NCBI GenBank assembly: GCA_964569055.1
Contig: CAZMSZ010000047.1
Span: 1-29,775 of the forward strand
DNA length: 29,775 bases
Reading direction: 5' to 3'
From: JAWLGW01 sp964569055
GTDB lineage: Bacteria; Planctomycetota; J058
Shown here: piece by piece, positions 8,001-15,674 of the stretch
Numbering within the stretch: position 1 is the stretch's first letter
Layout: each line of letters opens with the position of its first letter
Made by a program: the position numbers and the translations under genes
The notes under the pieces: generated by a model
Database searches by the model: none
Seen by the model: only the letters and a program-made list of their open reading frames with translations
What the model was told of the DNA's origin: nothing

Positions 8001-9061
8001 GCGGAGATGTCCTTGCTCAGCCGGTCGCGGATTCGGGTGCCGACGGCGGCGAAGTGGCCGGCGAGTGAGCCGAGCGCCGCTGCCGGATCTTGGCAGAGAA
8101 GGAGCCTCACGCAAGCTCGCGCGGAGCGAGCGGTGAGCCCGGTCCCGCGCGCGTGGCCGACCGCGACGCGCGCCGCCTCGAACCGGAGGGAGCGCGTCGA
8201 CGGCAGCTCGCGGACCCACGTCTCGCGTAGGGGCGGGCCGAGGCACCGATCGACCACCTCGAGCGTCAGGGCGACGGCGCATGTCAGGCGAGCGGTCGTG
8301 GCTCTCGCCGCCACGATCCTCCAGTCCAGTTCGTGTCGCATTAGGAAGAGCTTGAGGTCGTACAGCCAAGCCAGCCGCTGGAAGGCATGGGCCGCGGCGT
8401 GCGCCGATAGGTAAATGAGCTCGTCGCAGGCGTCCAAAGTGGGATATCGGGCATTCAGGCGCAGTCGCCCGAAGAGGTCCCAGCTCTCGAGGCCAGCGCC
8501 AAAGTGGCGAGTCGGCCGGAAGTGCAGGTCGACAGGGGCTGCCCCCGCGCGAGCTCGCGACACGTGGTGATGCGCGGCCCAGCCGCTCCGCCGCTCAGGT
8601 CGCGGCGCGGGAGGTCCGCAATAACCTTGCGACCGCAGCACCTCATCTGCCGCAGAGAACTCGGCTTGGGGCACGAGGAGGTCGAGGTCCGAGGAGCTCC
8701 GAGTCGAGGGCTCCGGGTAGAGCCGTTCTGCGAGCCACGGTCCTTTCAACGGGACGGCCAACACACCAGCATGAGACAAGGCGCTCATCAGAGAGCTCAG
8801 CTCGTCGCGGAGTCGACGCGCACGAAGTCGTTCGACAGCAAGGTCGCGCGCGAGCTGCGCTCGGCGGCGGTCCGACAAGTGGCCGCCCGCGAGCGCCAGC
8901 TCACCGATGGTCCCGAACACGCCCTCGACCGCAGCGAGTCTGAGCAGCTCGTCCCAGCATTCGACGAGGGCGAGCTCGCGGTGTGCGCCCTCCACGTCCT
9001 GCGGGAGCTTCGAGAGCAACCCGAGCAGACGATCGCGGCAGTGGGCGTCGCGATGCCTCAT
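7997..9061 (-). CDS. Nucleotidyltransferase-fold family protein (NTP_transf_5-like)
   Basis: This 354-residue protein carries the signature of the NTP_transf_5 family near residues 100-135: VPLKGPWLAERLYPEP, then RSSSDLDLLVP, where the Asp-x-Asp pair is the expected metal-binding site of the nucleotidyltransferase fold. Members are often found in exopolysaccharide loci, but their reaction is not established. The remainder is mostly helical, with a His-rich patch (AAHHHVSRARAG) and a YLSAHAAAHAFQRLAWLYDLKL segment that is common in the family. It is the first gene of the leftward operon. Its start at 9061 faces the 214-base divergent region shared with the sulfotransferase at 9276. Its stop overlaps the next start as GTGA. 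Composition is AT-richer than in the genes to its left, as for the whole central cassette. Confidence 0.8.
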   Translation of the reverse strand: MRHRDAHCRDRLLGLLSKLPQDVEGAHRELALVECWDELLRLAAVEGVFGTIGELALAGGHLSDRRRAQLARDLAVERLRARRLRDELSSLMSALSHAGVLAVPLKGPWLAERLYPEPSTRSSSDLDLLVPQAEFSAADEVLRSQGYCGPPAPRPERRSGWAAHHHVSRARAGAAPVDLHFRPTRHFGAGLESWDLFGRLRLNARYPTLDACDELIYLSAHAAAHAFQRLAWLYDLKLFLMRHELDWRIVAARATTARLTCAVALTLEVVDRCLGPPLRETWVRELPSTRSLRFEAARVAVGHARGTGLTARSARACVRLLLCQDPAAALGSLAGHFAAVGTRIRDRLSKDISA

Positions 9062-9208
9062 GCAGCCCGGGCCCGAGCACCCGACCCACGACGGCTCGCC
9101 TCGCGCGACGTAGGCTCTCGCTGGCGACCAGCAGCCCCTCGTCGGATGCTACGCACGATCGGAGCTCTCCCATGCAGATCCAGCACGGTCTGCCTCGAGA
9201 TCCGCGAG

Positions 9209-9233
9209 TTGGACCGTCGCATAGCCGGTCCAA
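9209..9233. promoter_or_regulatory. 8-bp dyad in the divergent intergenic region (possible operator)
   Basis: TTGGACCG at 9209-9216 and its exact complement CGGTCCAA at 9226-9233 flank a 9-base spacer. The dyad sits between the outward-facing nucleotidyltransferase-family gene (start 9061) and sulfotransferase gene (start 9276). Its symmetry and spacing fit a dimeric regulator site. I could not identify convincing -35/-10 pairs around it. Confidence 0.4.
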
Positions 9234-9275
9234 GCCCTCCTTGCGTCGTCGCGCCGCTATGCTAGCACCAACAGA

Positions 9276-10286
9276 ATGAGCGAGGAAATCGAAGTCAAGC
9301 GCAGCGACAGGAGGGACGTGGACCTGGCCCCGGGATTCCGGAAAGACCCCAACGACGAGAGGTTCCTCGCGCGCCTCAACGCCGCGCTCGCCCCCCATGA
9401 GGAGGCCGAGTATCAGGACCATGTGAGCGGCCCCCCTACGCTTCACGTCCTCGGGGTGCCTCGATCGGGAACGACGCTCCTCACCCAGGCGATCGGCACA
9501 CATCTGCCCGTCGGCGTCATCAACAACCTGGTCGCCGCGTTCTGGGCTGCGCCTTGTTACGGGATCCGACTCTCGAAGAAGCTCCTCTGTCCCCTGCGCT
9601 CCCGCTTCGAGTCCACGTACGGGCGGACCCGGGAGATCGAGGAGCCCCACGAGTTCGGGTACTTCTGGGCCGCCATGCTCGGATATCGCGATCAGGTCGA
9701 GCCGACCGCAGCGGAGCGCGCCGACGTCGATTGGGTGCGAATCCGGCGCGTTCTTCTCAACATGGTCCACGCTGAAGGACGCCCATTGGCGTTCAAGTCG
9801 TTCATGCTCGGGTGGTACATCGAAGAGATGCTCAACGCGCTCCCGCAGACTTGCTTCGTATGGATCCGTCGTGATCCAGTGCAGAACGCGCTGTCGCTGC
9901 TCAGGGCTCGACGGGAATACGTCGCCTCCGAGGACGCCTGGGTCGGCCTCAAGCCCAAGGAGCACGTGTGGCTCCGTGAGCGAACGATCTGCGAGCAGGT
10001 TGCCGGCCAGGTCGTGTTCCTCGATGCCGCGCTCCAGCGAGAGGTCACCCGCGCGCGGGGCCGCAACGTGCTCGAGCTCTCGTACGAGGAGTTCTGCTCC
10101 CGGCCCGCGCAGGCGCTCGACCGAGTGAGGGAGCTCCTCCAGGCCAATGGCGCGAGCATGGAGGCGTTGGCCGCGACGGGGGTGCCCGACCGATACGAAG
10201 CCGCGCGCTTCGAGCGGTCCTCGACGCCTCACTACGAGGAGGTCGAGCGGGCCGTAGCCCTCACTCAAGCCTCGGTCGCGACCTGA
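9276..10286 (+). CDS. PAPS-dependent sulfotransferase family protein
   Basis: The 336-residue protein has the two cofactor-binding signatures of the sulfotransferase family: the 5'-phosphosulfate loop VPRSGTTLLTQ (~61-71) and the 3'-phosphate-binding segment CFVWIRRDPVQNALSLLRAR (~193-212). Known relatives move sulfate from PAPS to a hydroxyl or amine. In this locus a glycan is the natural acceptor, which is an inference from context. There is no signal peptide, so it should act in the cytoplasm on the lipid-linked repeat unit. It is the first rightward gene of the polysaccharide cassette, and its last 22 bases overlap the end of the convergent FemAB-like gene. No PAPS-synthesis genes (cysD/N/C) are in the window. 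Confidence 0.88.
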   Translation: MSEEIEVKRSDRRDVDLAPGFRKDPNDERFLARLNAALAPHEEAEYQDHVSGPPTLHVLGVPRSGTTLLTQAIGTHLPVGVINNLVAAFWAAPCYGIRLSKKLLCPLRSRFESTYGRTREIEEPHEFGYFWAAMLGYRDQVEPTAAERADVDWVRIRRVLLNMVHAEGRPLAFKSFMLGWYIEEMLNALPQTCFVWIRRDPVQNALSLLRARREYVASEDAWVGLKPKEHVWLRERTICEQVAGQVVFLDAALQREVTRARGRNVLELSYEEFCSRPAQALDRVRELLQANGASMEALAATGVPDRYEAARFERSSTPHYEEVERAVALTQASVAT

Positions 10287-11332
10287 GCGCGGTACGCCGG
10301 GAAGTAGCCGGTCTGCTCGAGGGCGACGGACGTGCAGCCTCGTACGCGGGCCTGCTGGTCCACGAGGTCTCGGTAGCGATCGGGAGCGACCACGGACCGA
10401 GCGAGCCACATGGGGACGGGGTCGCCTCCGAAGCCACGCTTGAAGTAGTAGAGGTTGTCGTTTGGCTTCAGCCCGCCGCCGATGTGTAGGCGGAGGTAAC
10501 CCTCGTCGCACCCCCAACGAATGAGCCCGTCATAGAGGAGGTTGCCCGCTCCATCGCGCATCGCCGCCACCTCCTGGCCAGTGAGGTGAAGGTGCAGGAG
10601 AGGGCGTCGGGTGATGAATAGGCCCGCGGCGCAGACGGCTCCCGCGGGCGTCCTCACCTCGGCGATCCACAGCTCCGCCCCGAGCCCCTCGAGGAGCGCG
10701 AGGTAGTGCTCGGTGCGGAACAGGTAGTAGCTCGAAGCGCTGACCCGACGCATGGTCTCGTCGTAGAGACGCCGGAAGTCGCCGCCGGGCTCGAGGTCGT
10801 CCACCTTCGCCGGCCGACTCGCCCAGGTGTACCCGAGCCGGCGTGCCTTCCTCGTCTTGGTGCGGGACCGCCCTTCGGCGGTGTTCCAGCAATGCTCGTA
10901 GCCTCTCTGCAGTTCGAGCGCGACCGTGTCGTTGTGGTGCCAGCCATGCAGGTCGGGGTCGGCCGCCAGGAGGACAGCGTGACCAGCGACCAGGCTGCTG
11001 ATGCGTTGGAACTCGGCGACGACGCCTTGGTCGCGCAGCGCGCCGCGAAGCGAGCGCCGGAAGGCGAGCCACTCGGACTGGGGGACCTCGGGTGGAGCCC
11101 ACGTCCCGGCGTAGCCGTAGGGGGAGACGATGTCGCATTCTCCCGGGGTCGAAGGAATCGGCCGGCGCAGATACGGATAGAGGATCGGACCTGGCTCCCA
11201 GATCGCGAGCTCCCACACACCGTCCTCGACCCACTCTGCTGCCCGGCCATACTCCGGGGTAAAGTACACATCCGGCCAATCCAGCTGGAGGCGTGCCGCC
11301 TGGGTCGCATCGAGGAAGCGCAGTGAGCCCAT
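10265..11332 (-). CDS. FemAB/GNAT-like acyl- or aminoacyl-transferase
   Basis: This ~355-residue protein starts at the ATG at 11332 (MGSLRFLDATQ). The fold appears to be the double-GNAT type of FemAB and its polysaccharide-locus relatives. Visible features are an early YFTPEYGRAAEW segment, a basic RTKTRKARRLGY stretch, and a C-terminal acetyltransferase-like part (ELWIAEVRTPAGAVCAAGLF...HLHLTG...NLLYDGLIRWGCDEG and LHIGGGLKPNDNLYYFKRGF). FemAB proteins transfer amino acids from aminoacyl-tRNA; relatives in capsule loci probably acylate an amino sugar. Both the donor and acceptor are unknown here. It stands alone on the minus strand within rightward genes. It overlaps the sulfotransferase gene by 22 bases at its 3' end, and only 19 bases separate its start from the phosphoglycosyl transferase start, so a promoter must lie inside a neighbour. 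Confidence 0.8.
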   Translation of the reverse strand: MGSLRFLDATQAARLQLDWPDVYFTPEYGRAAEWVEDGVWELAIWEPGPILYPYLRRPIPSTPGECDIVSPYGYAGTWAPPEVPQSEWLAFRRSLRGALRDQGVVAEFQRISSLVAGHAVLLAADPDLHGWHHNDTVALELQRGYEHCWNTAEGRSRTKTRKARRLGYTWASRPAKVDDLEPGGDFRRLYDETMRRVSASSYYLFRTEHYLALLEGLGAELWIAEVRTPAGAVCAAGLFITRRPLLHLHLTGQEVAAMRDGAGNLLYDGLIRWGCDEGYLRLHIGGGLKPNDNLYYFKRGFGGDPVPMWLARSVVAPDRYRDLVDQQARVRGCTSVALEQTGYFPAYRAQVATEA

Positions 11333-11351
11333 ACAGACCGTCTCATAACGT

Positions 11352-12272
11352 ATGCGCCGCGACTCAGCTAGCGTGAGCTCCCCTGCCGTGTCTTCGACCG
11401 AACCGGCCGAACAAGTCGGCGGCGCTGTCCGCCTCCTTGGCGACCTGAGCAGCGAGGAGCAGGACGAGGCCTGGCGTGTGGTCGAAGAGCTGTCGACGCG
11501 GCACGAGAGCGCACGTAGGCTCAAGCGGCTCGTCGATCTACCCGTCGCGATGACGTGCCTCGCGGTCGCGAGTCCCAGCCTGGGGGTCTTGAGCGCGCTG
11601 CTGGCGCTCTCGCTGCGCGAGTCGCCGCTCCTCGTCCAGCGCAGAGCAGGACATCTCGGCCGACCCTTCGGGCTCCTGAAGCTCAAGACCATGCGGACCC
11701 TGGTCGATGACGAGGGCCGCCTGCTCCCCAACCACCTCAGGACACCCCTCGTCGGGCGCCTCGTTCGGAAGAGCGGGCTCGACGAGCTGCCCCAGCTGCT
11801 CAACGTCATTGCGGGCGACATCTCGATCGTCGGGCCCCGGCCTCTGTGGCCCGAGTATGTCCCGTGCTATACGGCGACCGAGCTTCAGCGGCTCTCACAA
11901 CGGCCGGGGTTGACCGGTTTGGCTCAGATCCACGGTCGTGTCTCCGTCGAGTGGGCGACTCGCTTCGCGCTGGACGTCGATTACTGCCGGCGCCCTGGGC
12001 TGCGACGCGACGCCGCGATCCTCCTCGGGACGATTCGCGAGCTCATGCGCCCGACGAACGCGACCTCGGCGGACTCGAAGAGCCTGATCGCCGACCGGCG
12101 CGGCGCGCCGTTCACCCCGCCCATCGGCTTCGATCCCGAGTCGGTCCCGAGCGAGTGGATGGCGCCGAGCGTCGCCGTAGATCGAGGCTCGACCGGGCCG
12201 CTCGGGCGCGTCCGACGCGCCGTTCGGGTCGCGAGCAGCGTCATTTCGCGCGGGTTGCGAACGGTGTCGTGA
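11352..12272 (+). CDS. Polyprenyl-phosphate phosphoglycosyl transferase (PglC-type sugar transferase)
   Basis: This 306-residue member of the bacterial sugar transferase family transfers a sugar-1-phosphate to undecaprenyl phosphate and so would start the repeat unit at the inner membrane. After a ~55-residue variable lead, the family core begins with KRLVDLPVAMTCLAV and a hydrophobic re-entrant helix. The FGLLKLKTMRTL segment follows, then GLDELPQLLNV (~142-152), which contains the catalytic Asp-Glu pair, and the GDISIVGPRPLWPEY and RPGLTGLAQIHGR motifs. It is the short monotopic form without the extra TM helices of WbaP. The last ~70 residues are an unconserved tail. A GTG at 11373 is an alternative start. 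The 3' end overlaps the next gene as GTGA. The likely donor is the UDP-diamino or amino-deoxy sugar made by the dehydratase and aminotransferase, by analogy with PglC. Confidence 0.9.
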   Translation: MRRDSASVSSPAVSSTEPAEQVGGAVRLLGDLSSEEQDEAWRVVEELSTRHESARRLKRLVDLPVAMTCLAVASPSLGVLSALLALSLRESPLLVQRRAGHLGRPFGLLKLKTMRTLVDDEGRLLPNHLRTPLVGRLVRKSGLDELPQLLNVIAGDISIVGPRPLWPEYVPCYTATELQRLSQRPGLTGLAQIHGRVSVEWATRFALDVDYCRRPGLRRDAAILLGTIRELMRPTNATSADSKSLIADRRGAPFTPPIGFDPESVPSEWMAPSVAVDRGSTGPLGRVRRAVRVASSVISRGLRTVS

Positions 12273-13411
12273 AGATCGCAGTCGTCGCGAGCTGGCCTCG
12301 TTCGCTGCTGAACTTCCGGGGGCCGCTCCTCTCGGCGATGGCGAAGGGGGGGCACGAGGTCATCGCGTTCGGGCCGGTCGCTCCGACACCGATCCTCGAT
12401 CGCCTCCGATCACTCGGCTTGAGCGGCTATCGAGCGATTCCGCTCGACCGGGCCGGCATGAACCCGGTCCGCGATCTCGGAACCGTCATGAAGCTCGTTG
12501 CCGAGTTTCGCTCGCTACGACCCGACCTGGTGTTCGCATACACCGCGAAGCCCGTGGTCTATGGAAGCCTCGCCGCTCGGGTCGCACGTGTGCCCCGCGT
12601 GTTCCCTCTCATCACCGGCCTGGGTTACGCCTTCACCGATCAGGGCGACCTAGGGATGCGGCGCAGGCTGCTGAACCGAGTCCTGACCGAGCTCTACCGC
12701 CTGGCCCTTGGCAGCGCCACGGCGGTGTTCTTCCAGAACCGTGACGATCGAGAGCTGTTCCTCGAGCTCGGCCTCGTTCCGCGGCACGGTCGGGCGGTAG
12801 TCACGCACGGCAGCGGCGTCGACCTCGAGCACTTCGCACTCGCAGCGCCCCGAGTGGCACCGCTGGTGTTCCTCCAGCTCGGGCGCCTGCTCCATGCGAA
12901 GGGGGTGAGGGAGTACGTCGAAGCGGCGGAGTTGGTGGCACGCCGGCACCCAGACCTGCGGTTCCGCTTCGTCGGCGGGGGAGCGTTCGACAGCCCCGAC
13001 CTGATTCCCGCGAGCACGGTCGCCCGGTGGGCCGCCGGCCCCGTCGAGTTCACCGACTGGGTCGAGGACGTGCGGAGCTGCGTCGCGGAGGCGAGCGTGT
13101 ACGTCCTCCCGTCCTATCGGGAGGGGACCCCACGGTCCGTGCTGGAGGCGATGGCCATGGGGCGAGCCATCGTGACTACTGACGTGCCCGGATGCCGGGA
13201 TACGGTCCAGGACGGAGTCAACGGGTTCCTGGTTCCGCCGCGCGACTCGCGCGCTCTAGCCCGCGCGTTCGAGCGCTTCGTCGAGCGCCCAGAGCTGGTG
13301 GCTGAAATGGGGCAGCAGAGCCGACGGCTCGCGGAGGAGCGATTCGACGTGCATCGCGTGAACGCGCAGATGCTGGAGGTGATGGGCATCGCGGGCGGGG
13401 CGCCCGGGTGA
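12269..13411 (+). CDS. GT4 family glycosyltransferase
   Basis: This 380-residue GT-B enzyme would add a sugar to the lipid-linked intermediate in the cytoplasm. The N-terminal domain opens with VKIAVVASWPRSLLNFRGPL and contains VFAYTAKPVVYGSLAARVA and FPLITGLGYAFTD, the pattern of CapM/PglA-like GT4 enzymes. The C-terminal domain has LQLGRLLHAKGVREYVEAAE, FVGGGAF and the retaining-enzyme E-x7-E motif EGTPRSVLE (~285-293), followed by AIVTTDVPGCRDTVQDGVNG. The GTG start at 12269 overlaps the previous stop (GTGA) and removes a spurious N-terminal extension. The donor sugar cannot be read from sequence. Confidence 0.9.
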   Translation: MKIAVVASWPRSLLNFRGPLLSAMAKGGHEVIAFGPVAPTPILDRLRSLGLSGYRAIPLDRAGMNPVRDLGTVMKLVAEFRSLRPDLVFAYTAKPVVYGSLAARVARVPRVFPLITGLGYAFTDQGDLGMRRRLLNRVLTELYRLALGSATAVFFQNRDDRELFLELGLVPRHGRAVVTHGSGVDLEHFALAAPRVAPLVFLQLGRLLHAKGVREYVEAAELVARRHPDLRFRFVGGGAFDSPDLIPASTVARWAAGPVEFTDWVEDVRSCVAEASVYVLPSYREGTPRSVLEAMAMGRAIVTTDVPGCRDTVQDGVNGFLVPPRDSRALARAFERFVERPELVAEMGQQSRRLAEERFDVHRVNAQMLEVMGIAGGAPG

Positions 13412-13477
13412 CGCGCCGCTGCCTGGCCTCGAGCCTCCGATCGCCCCCCCGTCCGCCTCGAGGCTGGAGCCCGAAGC

Positions 13478-14632
13478 GTGGCCGCTGACCTCTGGCGCCT
13501 GCTCTCCGTGTACAACGTCCTCGGGCCGACGAACGTCCCGATCGAGCCGTTCTTGCGGACCCCCGAGCCGGCCGAACTCTACGTCGTCTCGTTTCACCAG
13601 AGCCAGGGAGAAGCGATTCGAGCCCTGGAGACCTCGCACCCTGGCCACCGCGCTCGCGTTCACGGCTTAGACGGCCGAAGACGCCCCCTGCGAGCGTCGT
13701 TCGCGCTCGCGGCGCTGCTGCGTCAGGTCCGTCCGGATCTCGTTCACACTCATCACTCCATCAGCGCGGCGGCGGTCTCAGCCCTCCGTCGGCTGACGGC
13801 GACTCGCGTCGTCATGACGTTGCACGGCAAGCGCGACTCCTACTCGCGCAGGCAGCGCGCCTTGCTGGCGCTCGGAATGGTCGGCGCCGATGCGCTGGTG
13901 TTCAACTCGTCCAGCACGAAGGCGAGCTGGCTACGCAGCACGCTGACTCAAATCCGAGGCAAGCCGCACTACATCAGCTACAACGGCGTCGACCTGGCGG
14001 CAGTCAAGGCGGCGGCCCAGACCACCCGCGCGTCGTCGTGCCCTACGCGGCCCACGATCGCGTGCATCGCGAGTTTGGTCCCCGCCAAGGACCATGTCAC
14101 ACTGCTCCGCGGCTTCGCGCGCTTCCGGGCTTCCGGTGGAGAGGCGGATCTCGTGATCGTCGGTGGCGGCCCGCTTCGTGAAGCGCTCGAGCGCGAGGCC
14201 GCGCGTCTGGGCGCTTCAGCGCGCATCCGCTTCGTGGGCCAACTCTCACGCCCCGAGGTCTACGACCTGCTGCACCAAGTGGACATCGTCGCCTTCACGA
14301 GCAAATGGGAGGGTTTCTGCAACGCGCTCGTGGAGGCAATGGCCGCGCGGCGCGCGGTCGTCGCCAGCCGCATCGATACCTTCGAGGAAGTGCTCGGTCA
14401 GGAGTGCGCAGCGTTCTTTCCATGCGGCGACGCCGACGCGCTCGCGCAGCGGCTGTCGGAGCTGTGCGCCGATTCTGAACGGCGGGCCCTGCTCGGGGCG
14501 CGCGCTGCAGAGCGGGCGGAGGAGCGCTACAGCTTGAGCGGTTGCGTCGAGCGCTACACACGTATCTACTCAGAGCTGATCGACGGGTGCCCGGGCGATG
14601 CGAGCGCGCGAGGAGAGGTCGAACGTGGGTAG
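13478..14632 (+). CDS. GT4 family glycosyltransferase
   Basis: This 384-residue GT4 enzyme is the second glycosyltransferase of the cassette. The N-terminal domain holds NVPIEPFLRTPEP and LVHTHHSISAAAVSALRRL, then VVMTLHGKRDSYS, where acceptor-side His residues are usual. The C-terminal domain has IACIASLVPAKDHVTLLRGF, LVIVGGGPLREALE, IRFVGQ and the E-x7-E motif EGFCNALVE (~277-285). The GTG start at 13478 follows a GGAG ribosome binding site by 8 bases; the gap to the preceding gene is 66 bases. Its stop overlaps the preferred start of the following sulfotransferase by 8 bases. With the initiating transferase, two glycosyltransferases suggest a repeat unit of about three sugars, unless another transferase lies elsewhere. 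Confidence 0.9.
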   Translation: MAADLWRLLSVYNVLGPTNVPIEPFLRTPEPAELYVVSFHQSQGEAIRALETSHPGHRARVHGLDGRRRPLRASFALAALLRQVRPDLVHTHHSISAAAVSALRRLTATRVVMTLHGKRDSYSRRQRALLALGMVGADALVFNSSSTKASWLRSTLTQIRGKPHYISYNGVDLAAVKAAAQTTRASSCPTRPTIACIASLVPAKDHVTLLRGFARFRASGGEADLVIVGGGPLREALEREAARLGASARIRFVGQLSRPEVYDLLHQVDIVAFTSKWEGFCNALVEAMAARRAVVASRIDTFEEVLGQECAAFFPCGDADALAQRLSELCADSERRALLGARAAERAEERYSLSGCVERYTRIYSELIDGCPGDASARGEVERG

Positions 14633-15614
14633 CTGCGAGCTCGCCTACGTCGCCGGCTATGGGCGTAGCGGGTCGACCCTCCTCGACCTGCTCCTCGGCA
14701 ATCACCCTGAGTGCTTCGGCGCCGGGGAGGTGACCTGGTTGTTCGACCACTACGAGCAGGGTCAGCCCTGCTCGTGCGGGGAGCGCTTGCCCGCTTGTCC
14801 CTTCTGGCGGGAGGTGTTTGGGCTCCTCGAGTCGAGGCTCGGAACTCTCGAACCAGCTGCTGCCGCTCGGGTCACGCGTCGGGCCGAGGCGGGCGTGCTC
14901 CCTGGCTCGAGGTTGGCCGACCGGTACGGCCGGCTCTGGCGGGCGACCTTCGACGCGATCAAGCAGGTGAGCGGGGCGCGCGTCGTCGTGGACTCTTCGA
15001 AGTCTACGCGCAAGTGCATGCAACGGCTGTCGCTGCTCGGGTCGCGCGTAGCTCCGGGCAGGCTCGCGGTCATTCACCTGGTTCGCGATCCGAGGGGAGT
15101 CCTATGGTCGATTCGCCGCGGCTCGAACAGGGCCCTCGAAGCGGGCCGAGACCCACGCATCCCGGGCGGTGCTTGCAGAGGCTTGTTGGGGTGGAGCGTC
15201 GCGAACGCGCTGACCGACGTCATCGCATATGCCCGCGACCTCCCGCTGTGCCGGGTCCGCTACGAGGAGCTGGTCTCCGAGCCTCTGAGCACGCTCGCTC
15301 GCCTCGGATCCGTGATCGGCTTGGACGTGGGCAGCCGGATGGAACACTTGCTGGGGGGTGCGCCGCTGAGCCCGGGTCACGGCGTCTCGGGAAACCGCAT
15401 GCGCCGTGGCGGTGCGACGCGTCTGGTCTTGAAACCCGACGTGGAGTGGCGAACGCTGCTCCCACGCCAAGCTCGCCTGCTCGCGCTCTGCGCCTGGCCG
15501 CTGCTGCTCCGCTACGAGTACGCTTGGTGGCCGGCGAACGACCCGACTGCCCTTGGACCCGCAAGCGAGCAACACGAGAACCTCGGCAGAGCTCATGGCC
15601 CTCGGATGCGTTGA
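14625..15614 (+). CDS. Second PAPS-dependent sulfotransferase family protein
   Basis: This 329-residue protein has the 5'-phosphosulfate loop right at its N-terminus (YVAGYGRSGSTLLDLLLG, ~8-25) and the 3'-phosphate segment VIHLVRDPRGVLWSIRR (~149-165). Between them is a Cys-rich stretch (CSCGERLPACPFW, ~45-60), seen in some bacterial sulfotransferases. It resembles the protein at 9276 only in the cofactor motifs, so the two probably sulfate different positions. I chose the GTG at 14625 because a GGAGAGG ribosome binding site lies 6 bases upstream. An ATG at 14598 would add nine residues and overlap the previous gene more. Confidence 0.87.
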   Translation: MGSCELAYVAGYGRSGSTLLDLLLGNHPECFGAGEVTWLFDHYEQGQPCSCGERLPACPFWREVFGLLESRLGTLEPAAAARVTRRAEAGVLPGSRLADRYGRLWRATFDAIKQVSGARVVVDSSKSTRKCMQRLSLLGSRVAPGRLAVIHLVRDPRGVLWSIRRGSNRALEAGRDPRIPGGACRGLLGWSVANALTDVIAYARDLPLCRVRYEELVSEPLSTLARLGSVIGLDVGSRMEHLLGGAPLSPGHGVSGNRMRRGGATRLVLKPDVEWRTLLPRQARLLALCAWPLLLRYEYAWWPANDPTALGPASEQHENLGRAHGPRMR

Positions 15615-15674
15615 CCTCCCGTCCGAACGCTCCGCGCTCGAGCCGCTCCGTTCCCGGCGGCGGAGGCTTCGCCC

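Noticed and set aside
542..8414. Very long open frames on the plus strand opposite the leftward operon (542-3100, 3131-4852, 5433-8414)
   Set aside because: They are antisense to well-recognised genes, are Arg/Gly/Pro/Gln-rich with no domain, and are expected where GC3 is near saturation.
9241..9263. TTGCGT ... TATGCT as a promoter for the first sulfotransferase gene
   Set aside because: The spacer is only 11 bases and the -10 box is 12 bases from the start codon.
13412..13477. CCTCGAG-containing inverted repeat as a terminator between the two glycosyltransferase genes
   Set aside because: Each arm is mainly the self-complementary CTCGAG, the loop is long, and the flanking genes appear to form one operon.
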